Source: Ischnura elegans
Taxonomy: Eukaryota > Arthropoda > Insecta > Odonata > Coenagrionidae
DNA: 64,000 nucleotides
Direction of reading: 5' to 3'
Assembly (NCBI RefSeq): GCF_921293095.1
Contig: NC_060248.1
Location: 79,863,243-79,927,242 of the forward strand
Shown: piece after piece, positions 23,689-35,108 of the stretch
How positions within the stretch are numbered: the first letter of the stretch is position 1
Layout of the letters: every line of letters begins with the position of its first letter
The notes under the pieces: generated by a model
The model's input: only the letters and a program-made list of their open reading frames with translations
Database searches by the model: none
Told to the model about the DNA's origin: nothing
Translations under genes and position numbers: made by a program

Positions 23689-24250
23689 TTTTGTAATGGT
23701 TGGTTTATTATTTGGTTTGGTGTAAAATTACATACTACATTATGCATCATTGAAATACGAAAAAATTCAATATTCAAGGCGCATCCTTACCCATTGAATC
23801 ATAGTAACCGGTAATACTGACCATTATATACCAGGGTTGCTTTTTCCCGTGGTTATTTAACCACACGAAATTACGGATAGTTTGCTATTAAAGAGAGTTC
23901 TTGGGGATGACGTCCAGGTCCAGGTTCTGGTGCACCAGGTGTCCGGGGGAGGTTCGCCGATGCCATATTTGAATTCAGCGACCCAAAAAACCCCCGGATG
24001 CCGCTTGTTTTTCCTTTCCCGCATGAACTCTGGGACAGTTCCTCGGAGATGACGTTCGACGGTGTTCCTGAGCCCCAGGTGGTCCGGGTGTCAATTTGAA
24101 CATCATAATCGTGATCAGCGACCCCAAAAACCCCCGAGTACCCGTTCCGGGCCAGTTCTGACTCTTTTCTACAAAGTTATTACGTTTTCCAAAGGGCGTC
24201 TCAGAAATTGCATTTTCCGAGTGCATTTTGGCCTGCAGCAATGCAACTAA
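23689..24250. repeat. DNA downstream of unit A with a two-copy GC-rich repeat
   Basis: No gene seen. At about 23910-24000 and 24047-24145 two diverged copies share GATGACGT, a CAGGTG..CCGG segment and CAGCGACCC.AAAAACCCCC. The region is GC-rich compared with its surroundings. The ORFs across it are on opposite strands and look incidental. Confidence 0.6.
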
Positions 24251-24252
24251 AG

Positions 24253-24386
24253 GTTTCTCCCAAATGAAAATATGGTAACTTTTTTACAAATAATTTTTGC
24301 AAGCGAATGCAAAAAACCGCATTCCGATCCGTCCAGGACGCAAAAATTTCTTTATTATGGCCTTTTTTCGCGTATCTTTCCTCGAC
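24253..24386. repeat. Inverted partner of 19281-19404
   Basis: GTTTCTCCCAAATGAAAATA through TTTCCTCGAC is the reverse complement of 19281-19404. The two arms lie about 5 kb apart and unit A is between them. Confidence 0.8.
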
Positions 24387-24783
24387 TATATATGAGATTT
24401 ATTAATGTTTACTTAAATTTTTATTAACAAAATACATGCCTAGATATTAGTGTCTAAATCAACTTGGTGCTCTTAATCCAAAGCGTGACCAGAAAGAAAC
24501 GTATCCATATAAGGTAATCTCACTAATCTCGCCTCGCCTCGCGGCAATTCTACAGGAAGTGAATACACGCAATGATTTAATTGCTCGAAGGAATCTAAAT
24601 AGGTATTTTTCTATTGGTAGAATTTGATATATTTTTCAATTGGGGGTGTAAGTTTCAATTAGAATATTTCGTTTACTCAGGCTAGTGATGATTTTTACAT
24701 GAAACTTTCCATCGGTCTGATTTATTACAAAATGATGAATGATTGCGATTTTAAAATACCTCCCAGCTACAATGAACGCACAA

Positions 24784-25075
24784 GGGTGGATTAAGGTCGT
24801 TATTTTTGGGGTTATTTAACACTTTCCGCAACTGTTTCGTGGTATTTATTACCCCTTAGAATTAAAGCGTTTTTAGGTCTCATATGCGCAGGCAAGTTTC
24901 CTTCAGATGTTCATATTTTATTTTTAAACAGTACTTCATACTAGTGAATTAAAAATTTTAATGGGAGAGTCACCTCATAGATTGCCTCTATATTTCTGCC
25001 TTATAGATTGCATTTACTAATTTTTCCAGAAATCACGGGGGGGGGGGCTGTTTCCTCCCCCTCTTAATCCACCCC
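24784..25075. mobile_element. MITE with GGGTGGATTAAG ends
   Basis: GGGTGGATTAAG (24784-24795) and its reverse complement CTTAATCCACCC (25063-25074) enclose about 290 bp with an 11-G tract near the right end. A related copy in opposite orientation is at about 54727-54993, where CGACCTTAATCCGCCCTTG mirrors the left end. No coding capacity. Confidence 0.6.
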
Positions 25076-25299
25076 TGAAGGGTGGTGTAAAGCAATGATA
25101 GCGGAAATATTTTTGATACTCTCTTCAATTAGGGTGCAGTTCTGATTCGTAGTCCCTGTTAACATATTATTTATAATTCCTTAAATCAATTATCTAAAAT
25201 TGTGTCTGGAGGTCACTGAATTCAAAGGAAATGTAAGAAGGGCGCAAAACCATTCATTTGTTTCCTTTGGCTCATGAAAAATAATGAATTTATATGGCA

Positions 25300-25385
25300 T
25301 TTACCAATTTTGTCATTTGAAAACGGGTTATATCCGAGTTTTAGCGAGTTATATCCGAGTGTAAACGGGTTATAACTTCTAGCAA
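25300..25385. repeat. Short repeated word GTTATATCCGAGT
   Basis: GGGTTATATCCGAGT, GAGTTATATCCGAGT and GGGTTATAACTT lie in tandem. Such stacked words occur at the ends of pogo/Tigger-like elements, but no partner end was found. Confidence 0.35.
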
Positions 25386-26260
25386 TTAAAAATAGGGTCA
25401 CCTCACTCAACCAGGTTAAAGTATAAAAATTAATTGAATAGACAATGAAACGCCACACCTGGAAACATAATGACAATTTTTATAACGGCGCACATGACTA
25501 CTGTTCATCGTTAAAACTAATCGCGACGGTCGGCATTATCACTGAAGAAAATTTAATGAGGGAAGAGAAAAATAATAATTTTTTACTTGTTCCAATGACG
25601 TTACCGATTTCGAAATAATTGCGCTGAGTCGTGAAACTTAAAATTTAAAAATAAAATAAAACTAAACCTTTCTCCTCTCCCTATTCTGTAAAATATAACG
25701 ATCGATTATAATTCTACATATCCCTCAGAGTTACCTCCAAGGTAAAAGGAACTAGAACATGTTCCTCCTGGTTTTCCATCGGAAAAGCTGATGTCAATGA
25801 CCACAGAACGAGCTTTCGTGAAGGCCATTCTCCAAACAATCTGACCAATGGTAGAGCTTAAACAGCTCCGCTTCACACTAATGAACCTGGCTATACGACT
25901 TATCAGCCATTAATCACAAGATTCTAATTTTTTAACCAGAGGAAACGGCGACATATTTTTTAACCAGTTTTGGCCATTGCCTCTTCAGAATCACTCTTTC
26001 TAATTCCACTTTTTTGTAATAACAGTTCCCACCATTATCAAATCAAGAGGTTTTAGAGCTGGTTTTTGGCTTCTATCTTACAGTGTTATGAACTTCTAAT
26101 CCTGCGGCAGAAAACAGGTTAAGCAGGGCCCGGACGATCGTCATGCTCGAGGCACCAAAATATAGATTCTACGGACTGGTTTTGATTTAAAATCACTGAA
26201 TAGCTATCCAGGAGGTTTCACAAAGCCTCTCGCAGAAGGAATCCAGGTTTGCTTCCTTAT

Positions 26261-26556
26261 CAGGGCCGATTTAAGCGGCAAGCAAAGTCCACAGCCACGT
26301 AGGTCGCCAAGCAAAAGGGGGCGCCTTAGCCCTCGTTCCAATTGGTTTTAAAGCTCTAAAATATCAAATTCAATACATGGCAGCAAGCACGTTATAAGTT
26401 CACGCTGATATTTAAGTATCGACCATTGGTCCTTCGGTACTTGTATTTATTTTAAAATTTATCCAGAGAGTATCCTTTCTATCTCTCTGGTTATTTTTGT
26501 GGGGGCCGCTGGAATTTTGTTCACTTACACTATAAAAATGTCTAGTACCGGCCCTG
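26261..26556. mobile_element. hAT-type MITE with 8-bp TSD
   Basis: The left end CAGGGCCGATTTA and the right end, inverted, CAGGGCCGGTACTA bound 296 bp. The flanking octamers TTCCTTAT (26253-26260) and TTCCTCAT (26557-26564) match at 7 of 8 positions. CAGGGCC ends and an 8-bp target duplication are typical of hAT elements. No transposase is present. Confidence 0.8.
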
Positions 26557-26583
26557 TTCCTCATGTAGGCGTACGCTGTTTTG

Positions 26584-26790
26584 AGGCCTTATTACACGGT
26601 ATATTAAACAGTTGGAGTTAATTTCTAAATGCATGAATGATTTTGGTGGGCCGGAACAGAACATGTTCTATTTTCTGTACATGCTTTCGCAAAAGTTGGA
26701 TGGTTACACGGTGGATTTTGCCGTTCATTCTCGCGTTCAGACATCGAGACATTAATTCATACGTTTTAATTTATCATGTAACACAGGCCT
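26584..26790. mobile_element. MITE related to the 49100-49334 element
   Basis: The ends AGGCCTTATTACACGG and, inverted, AGGCCTGTGTTACATG bound 207 bp. The interior is similar to the reverse complement of 49100-49334 (shared ACAGAAAATAGAAC and GAACGCGAGAATGAACG-type words). The termini are more decayed than in that copy. Confidence 0.65.
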
Positions 26791-27194
26791 TTAAAAAGCT
26801 AACTTTAATAACTTCCGCGTAAACCTAAACGTCCAGTAATCTTCCTCTGAGATTTTAATTTGTCACAAAAATTCAAATTTTACACTAATTTTAAGAAATG
26901 CTTAGCTTAAAAATTAATTATTGAAAGGATGTCAATGACATCTATTTAAAAGGTAGAATTCAAATAAATCGATGAATTGAAAAGCTGTTAACCATCAATA
27001 TAAAATAGGATAGCACTATGTCTGATGAAACAGGATGCTGGATTAAATGAAGTGAGAGAAAAAGGAGACGATTATGGATATTTTGGAGGTAAGCAAACTG
27101 AACGACAAGCTGGAAAGTGAAATGCAACTAAAATATTCATACGTGCAAAAATCAAGGTCAAATAAAAACTCTAGCTCAATTTTACCTTAAAAAT

Positions 27195-30100
27195 CCCTAT
27201 TAAAGCTGGAAAGTAATTCATTGATTGGGTGATTGACACAAATTAGTAGCCCAAACTGTGATATTTGTGGGTATATGGAATATTGGACGTAAAAGTAAAA
27301 AAAAATTCATCGGGAGGAAAAATCTGAAAAGTTGAAAAAGTCGATTAGTTTTCGAGATATATCGACTTGAATTAACATGGGAGCCTTATGGGACTACGAC
27401 TTTTTCGCATTTATTTTGTACTTTTAAACGCCCGAGGAACATGATATTCAATGGACATGGACTAGATTTTTTGGTCTATTTTTTGGTGTGGTTGCCATAG
27501 CGACGAATTGATATTTAGTATTTTTTATTACTGTTTGAACGCTCTCAATGCTTTTCTTATGGGAAAACTTTAGGAATTTTTTTGACCTACTTGCAATAAT
27601 CGTACGACAAATTCCTTTGCCAAAAAGTTAGATAATTTTTTGGTTGATTTTTTGGCTATCTCGAAATTTTCATATGTCGAAACAATTCCGAGGAATAAAC
27701 GATTTCGACTTTCCATTGTAGAGGTGGTCGAATTTTCAATCTTGGATTTCGGCGTTGAGACATGTGCCATATGAAAATTTGGAATCTCCAAGAAAAACCG
27801 TTAGAGGGTTCTCCGAACCCTCACGTTTGAGCTTACTTTCGCCGTATCCCTTTTGGTTAATTCATAATTAAATTCCGAAAAATGTCCTGCAAGCGAAAAA
27901 TCATTGTCGCCATTTTTTTGTGGAGCATGCAATCTTGAATATCTTAGCAACCGTTTAAGCTAGAGGAATGAAATTTTCAGAGTAATAATATTATTAAAAT
28001 GGTCAACTTTTGCAATGATGACCATTCCGCTCGATCGATTCATGTGCGAGTTATATCGATACGAATCTCCTTGGATACGCTTTAATCGCTAATAACTTTT
28101 TTATTAATCAAGTTTTGAACATGAATGTCATACAAAATACGACTGAAAATGTCATTCATCCGACAAAAGTTAAATCAGGCGAATCGATTGATTAGACTCG
28201 AAGTTATGATCGATACAAGGTTGTATTCGATTGAGCCATTTTTTGGGGCTTATTTACATAGTTACGGAAATAAAAATTTTAACAGTATGTAGGGAAAAAA
28301 ATGAATTATGCGCACACACAAATTATTTAGATGAATTATGTTTCCTACTGAAGATACATCGATTTGAATTTATATCTTTTTGTATTAGGCCCCCCGTAAG
28401 AAATACACGCATCCCGTCCAATTACGTCACCAATATAAGAACATAGGCTAAATTTTGAAAGCGGGGATATTAGAGATGGCAGGGATAAGGGAGTGACCAT
28501 AGAAGGGATATCAATAGGATTGCGGATTTTACAGTACAGATGTCAGCAGTGTCTAAAGTACGATTCGATTAGTATAGCAAATACGCAAATTGGCATAACT
28601 TGATAAGTGTGTACGTTGGACCAATGAAACTTGGTAAACAGGTACATCTTGGAATTCCTCACGATACTCTATGGTAGTATGTTTTGTATTCAGTCTCACG
28701 TTCGATATATATCGAATCTACTTTTTCTTAAAATATATCGAATTGCTATAACATGTAGGATTTAACATTCAAGGACATAGTGTACTAGGGATTAAATAGT
28801 AGATACCCATAGACTGGATTTAAAACCAATAGCATTGCGGATTTTACAGTACAGATGTCAGTATGATCGAAAAATCGATTCGATTATTATAGCAAATACG
28901 TAAATGGGCATAACTTCCATAGATTTACCGTTGGATCAATGAAATTTGGTGATTGGGTGCATATTGGTATTCCTCACGATGCCCAATGAAAATTTGTTTG
29001 GTACGTAGTCTCACATTCGATATATATCGAATCTACTTTTTCTTAAAATGTATCGAATTGCTATAACATGTAGGATTTTACATCCAAGGACATAGTTTAC
29101 TAGGGATTAAATAGTAGATACCCATTGACTGGATTTTAAACCAATAGCCTTGCGGATTTTACAGTACAGATGTCAGTATGATCGAAAAATCGATTCGATT
29201 ATTATAGCAAATACGTAAATGGGCATAACTTCAATAGATTTACCGTTGGATCAATGAAATTTGGCGATTGGGTACATATTGGTATTCCTCACGATGCCAA
29301 TCGAAAATTTGTTTTGTATGTAGTCTCACATTCGATATATATCGAATCTACTTTTTCTTAAAATGTATCGAATTGCTATAACATGTAGGATTTTACATCC
29401 AAGGACATAGATTACTAGGGATTAAATAGTAGATACCCATTGACTGGATTTTAAACCAATAGCCTTGCGGATTTTACAGTACAGATGTCAGTATGATCGA
29501 AAAATCGATACGATTATTATAACAAATACGTTAATGGGCATAACTTCAATAGATTTACCGTTGGATCAATGAAATTTGGTGAATGGGTACATATTGGTAT
29601 TCCTCACAATGCCCAATGAAAATTTGTTCTGTACGTAGTCTCACATTCGATATATATCGAATCTACTTTTTCTTAAAGTATATCGAATTGCTATAACATG
29701 TAGGATTTTACATCCACAGGCATAGTTGACCAGGTATTAAATAGTAGATACCCATTGACTGGATTTTAAACCAATAGCCTTGCCGATTTTACAGTACAGA
29801 TGTCAGTATGATCGAAAAATCGATTCGATTATTATAGCAAATACGTAAATGGGCATAACTTCAATAGATTTACCGTTGGATCAATGAAATTTGGTGAATG
29901 GGTACATATTGGTATTCCTCACAATGCCCAATGAAAATTTGTTCTGTACGTAGTCTCACATTCGATATATATCGAATCTACTTTTTCTTAAAGTATATCG
30001 AATTGCTATAACATGTAGGATTTTACATCCACAGGCATAGTTGACCAGGTATTAAATAGTAGATACCCATAGACTGACAATTAACCAATGGGATTGCGGA

Positions 30101-31604
30101 CTTTACCGTACAGATGTCAGTATGATCGAAAAATCGATTCGATTATTATAGCATATACACAAATTGGTATAACTTGAAAAGTATACCCGTTGGACCAATG
30201 AAATTTGGCGAATGTGCACATTTTGGTAATCCTCACACTGCCCAACAGAAATATGCTTTGTATGTTGTCTAACGTGCGATATATATCGAATATGCTTTTT
30301 CTTCAAATATATCGAACCGCTATAACATATAGGATTTTACATCCAAGGGCATAGTTGGCCAGGTATTGTATAGTAGATACACAGACTGAAAACTAAACCA
30401 ATAGCATTGCGGATTTTACAGTACAGATGGCAGTGTAATCGCAAGATCGATTCGATTATTCTATCAAATACGCAAATTTGCAAAACTTGATTAGTTTATA
30501 CGTTGGTCCAATGTAATTTGGCAAATGGGTACATCTTGGTATTCCTCACAATGCCCAAATGAAACATATTTTGTGTATAGAGTCACGTTCGGTATTAATC
30601 GAATCTACTTTTTCTTAAAATATATCGTATTGCTATAACATATAGGATTTTACATCCAAGGACATAGTTGACCAATATAATTATGTGGAAGATAGCCATA
30701 GACTGTAAGTTAAATCAATAGCATTGCGGATTCAACGATACAAATGCCAGTATAATCGAAGAATGGATTCGATTATTATAACAAATACATAACATTGGCA
30801 CAAGTTGAATAGTGTATCCGTTGGACCAATTAAATTTGGTGCTTGGTACATCTTGGTATTCCTCACAATTCCCAAAGGTAATATGTTTTGCATGTAGTCT
30901 CACGATTGATGCATATCGAATATGCTTTTTCTTAAAATATATCGAATCGTTATAACATAGGATTTTGCATGCACGTACATAGTCGACCAGGAATTTTAGG
31001 GTTGATGATCAAAGATTGGAAGGTATATCAATCGGATTGCGTATTTTCAATGCACGTGTCAGTATACTTGATAATTCGATACGATTATGATATCAAATAT
31101 GCCAAATCTTTTTTGCAATATGGAATATCTTGAGAATAACTATTTTTTAAGACCAAAGAAATTAGAGGAATCGTTACAATTCAGTATTTTACAAACTGCA
31201 TTATGGAAATTCGTTTTGCAAGTGGAATATCTTTATATATTTATCTAAAGAATCTGCGTTGTATTTTCAAGAGTGGCTTATCGCAATGCTTATGAACTTT
31301 AACAGTTGAAAAATAACCACATAATCAACACTCTCCTGAAATTTTTAAAACCTTATTCCGATTATGTGTCAATGGTTAACTTAATGGATCAAAGAATCAA
31401 TTATCCGTCAAATAAAATCACATTGAAAATAACAAATATTTCTAACAGTGAAAAATTTAGTTCCTTACCCTTTCAAAAAACGGCGGGGAAATTTTTGAAT
31501 ATTAAACCACTTATGGGCACATGACTCGAAAATATGTGACACAAATATGTTTCCACCACCCCTAATTACCCGCTTGATGAATTCAAGCGCCCAATCGACT
31601 CGTT
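27195..31604 (+). mobile_element. Rolling-circle-like unit B
   Basis: The head starts TATTAAAGCTGGAAAGT and shares ATTCATCGGGAGGAAAAATC and CGAGATATATCGAC with units A, C and D. It is the longest head (about 1.5 kb). The array runs from 28701 and the tail hairpin CGCTTGATGAATTCAAGCG is at 31571-31589, followed by ACTCGTT. Unit C begins immediately after. Its 5' side touches the end of the 6.8-kb duplicated block. Confidence 0.6.
28701..31220. repeat. 315-bp tandem array of unit B
   Basis: The palindrome occurs at 28701, 29016, 29331, 29646 and 29961 with exact 315-bp spacing, then in decayed forms at about 30275, 30588 and 30906. Monomers 2-5 are very similar to each other (shared CCGTTGGATCAATGAAATTT and ATCGAAAAATCGATTCGAT), which indicates local homogenisation inside this array. 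Confidence 0.95.
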
Positions 31605-34600
31605 ACATATATAAAAGCTGCAAATTGGTTTATCACTGACTGATTGATACAAATTCACAGCCCAAACTGCCGGGTCGATCGAGTTGAAATTTTCGGTGGT
31701 TAAACTAAAAAATAATTCATTGGGAGGAAAAATCTCAAAATTCCGAAAAGTGCGATACTTTTCGATATATATCGAGTTGAATTAACATGGCAGCCTTATG
31801 GGACTAAAACTCTTTCCTTAATTACGACATAACTAGGCGTCTCAGGGTAATCGTCTCCCATTGACGTAAACTAGATTTTTTGGTCGATTTTTTGGTACCT
31901 TCGTTTTTCGTCGAACTCTTTCGATCACTGTCGAAATAATTTTTGAAAATCGACAATGCTTTTCTTATGGACCAACTTTGGAATTTTTTTTGACCCACTT
32001 GCAAAAGTAGTAGGACCGTCGCCGCCTAATACAATTTATCTTATTTTTTACCTGATTTTTTTATTATCTCGGAATTTTCGTATGTCGAATAGATTCCGAG
32101 TTATTAGCATTATCGAAATAACATTGTCGAGATAGGACGATCGATAAATATCGATTTGAGAGCTGGCGCTTCAAAATTAGGCTATTCAGCTCAAAAAAGC
32201 ATGCCTACAAACGTACCTCCGGTACGTCCAGGTTTTCATTTTTATTTAGATTTCGTAATATATAACGAGTTATTTCATTCCGAATTTTTCCCAAATTATT
32301 TTCTTGAGCCCGCGGCAATCGCCGCCATTCCTCTCCGCCAAGCGGGCGGTGGTCGGTGCCCGTAAGATATACACGCATTTCCCTATCTCATACGTGCATT
32401 TACAAGGGTGAAATTTGAAGACGGCTAACATAGGACTATTCCCAGTAAAGCCTCACCTCCTAACATTTTAAGTATTGATTTTTTCATTACGTAAACGGTA
32501 TCGCATATGCAACAGTCATTTGTTATGTATACGGATTTCCCATTGACATTGGCCATAGGCTTAGAAGGTGACTTCTACTGCAATGGTGAAACGGAAATGA
32601 GCATACCTTCTAAAGTATTTCACCTAGGCCTATGAAATTTGCCCAGTAGGTACATCATTGTATTCCTAATATGCATATATAAAAGTTTATCCACTAATGG
32701 CCATTACTTTCGATATATATCGAAACTACGTTTTCTTGAATTTTATCGAATGCTAATAACTTATTGGAATACTTATCTCCGGGGATAGTTGTGCTGGCAT
32801 AACATGTGAAGCGAACAACCAATGGAAAAAAAACGATTGACATGCGTATTTCAGACCACCGATGTCAGTATAATCGAATTTTCGATTCGATTACAATAAC
32901 TAAAATGACTATTGACATAACTTGAAAAGTATTTGAGGTAGATGAATGAAATTTGGTACATTGGTACATATTGGTATTCCTCATAATACAATGGGGAAAT
33001 ATGTTTTGCATGTAGTCCCATGTCGATATATATCGAATCTGCGTTTTCTTAAAATATATCGAATTTCTATAACACATAGGATTTAACACCCACGTGCAAA
33101 GTTGAGGCGGAATTTAACTGTGAGTGACAATAAAATTAATTTTGAACGATTACAATTGCGCTTTTTACCATAAATGCGTCCGTTTAATCGAAAGTTCGAT
33201 TCGATTATTATAACAAATGCGAATATTGGCATAACTTGAAAAGTATTTGAGGTGGATGAATGAAATTTGGTAAATGGGTATATATTGGTATTCCTCATAA
33301 TGCGATGGGGAAATATGTTTTGTATGTAGTCTCACATTCGATATATATCGAATCTGCGTTTTCTTCAAATGTATCGAATTGCTATAGTACGTAAAAATTA
33401 AGCATTTGAGGGCATAATTGTGTTGGTAATAGATAGTGGATGACCATAGAATGTAATTCGCATCAATAGGTATGATATTTTTACCATACAGATGTCAGTA
33501 TAATCGAAGTTCAATTCGATTATTATATGAAATACGAATATTGACATAACTTGAGAAGTATTTCAGGTAGATGAATGAAATTTGGTAAATGGGTACATAT
33601 TGGTATTTGGCATAATGCAAAGGGTATATACGTTTTGTATGTCATCTCTAATTCGATATATATCGAATCTGCGTTTTCTTCAAAAGTATCGAATATCTAT
33701 ACTAGGTAAAAATTAAGCATCCACGGTCATTGTTGTGATGGTAATAGATAGTGGATGACATTGAATGAAATTCGAATCACTAGCTATGAGATTGTTACCA
33801 TACAGATGTCAGTATAATCGAAGTTCGATTCGAGTATTATATGAAATACGAATATTGACATAATTTGAAAATTATTTGAGGTAGATGAATGAAATTTGGA
33901 AAATGGGTACATATTGGTATTCACATAACGCACAGCGGAAATACGTTTTGTATGTCGTCTCACATTCGATATATATCGAATCCGCTTTTCATTAAAATAT
34001 ATCGAATTGCTATATCACATAGTATTTAGCATCCACGGGCATAGTTGTGATGGTAATAGATATTTGAGGACCATAGAACGCAACTTTAATCAATAGCAAT
34101 GAGTATTTCACTGTACCGATGTCAGTATAATCGTAAGTTCGATTCGATTAATATCGCAAATACGAATATTGATATAACTTGATAAGTATTTCAGGTAGAT
34201 CAAAGAAATTTGGTATACGGGTACATATTGGTATTTCTCATTATGCCAAGGGGAAATACGTTTTGTATGTAGCCTCACATTCGATATATATCGAAGCTTC
34301 GTTTCCTTAAAATGTATCAATTTGCTATACCACGTAGGTTTTTGCATCCACGGGCATAGTTGAGAAGGTGAGAGATAGTGGGTGACCATAGAATGAATAT
34401 TAATCAATATCTCTGAGGATTTTACTTTATGTATGTTAGTATATTCGAAATATCGATTCGAATATTATAACAAATACGAATATTGACATAACTTGAAAAG
34501 TATTTGAGGTATATGAATGAAATTTGGTAAATGACTAAATATTGGTATTCTTCAAAATGCACATAGGACATATGTTTTGTATTTAGTCTGTCATTCGATA

Positions 34601-35108
34601 TATATCGAAAATGCGATTACTTAAGGTGTATCACATTGCTTTACAACATAATATGTTGTATCCACGGGCATATTCGAGAAGGTTTATAGATAATGGATGA
34701 ATAGAATGAATTTGTATGGATATTTTGATGAAAGTATGAATAGAATTTGTGTATTTTTCAATACAGATGTCACTTTATTCATAAGTTCGATTCGATTATT
34801 GTAGCAAATATGCAAATTGACATATCTTAGTAACTATTTCAGTAAGAGGTATGAAATTTCGTGTGTGAGTACATATTAGTATTCCACTTGCTGTCAAATA
34901 GAAATTAATGAAGACTATGGGCTAAGTTCCAATTAATATCAAATATGAGTTTTCATAAAATTAATCGACTGGCTTTACCTTTGACATGGTGAATTTCTCA
35001 TACTTTTCAACAACTTATGGACCCAAGACACAACTACTTATGACACAACGATACACACTATACCCTTCACTAACACGCTTGAAGAATTCAAGCGACAATA
35101 TACTCGTT
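31605..35108 (+). mobile_element. Rolling-circle-like unit C
   Basis: Head about 31605-32708, array 32709-34980, tail hairpin CGCTTGAAGAATTCAAGCG at 35076-35094 and terminal ACTCGTT. The head is nearly the same as that of unit D over about 950 bp and carries the GC-rich block GCAATCGCCGCCATTCCT at about 32316. It abuts unit B upstream and unit D downstream without spacer. Confidence 0.6.
32709..34980. repeat. 315-bp tandem array of unit C
   Basis: Palindromes start at 32709, 33022 (decayed), 33337, 33652, 33965, 34280 and 34594, with spacings of 313-315 bp. The final segment before the tail is diverged, as in the other units. Confidence 0.93.

Larger units (their letters stand above)
20373..27194. 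repeat. 6,822-bp duplicated block, copy 1
   Basis: Every stretch compared is identical to 38929-45750 at a constant offset of 18,556 bp, including an 11-G tract. The match begins at TTATATATTTAAAGCTGG and ends at TTTACCTTAAAAAT. The outside flanks differ on both sides. The block holds unit A plus 3.5 kb of unrelated DNA with several MITEs. It is either a very recent duplication or an assembly artefact. Confidence 0.95.
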
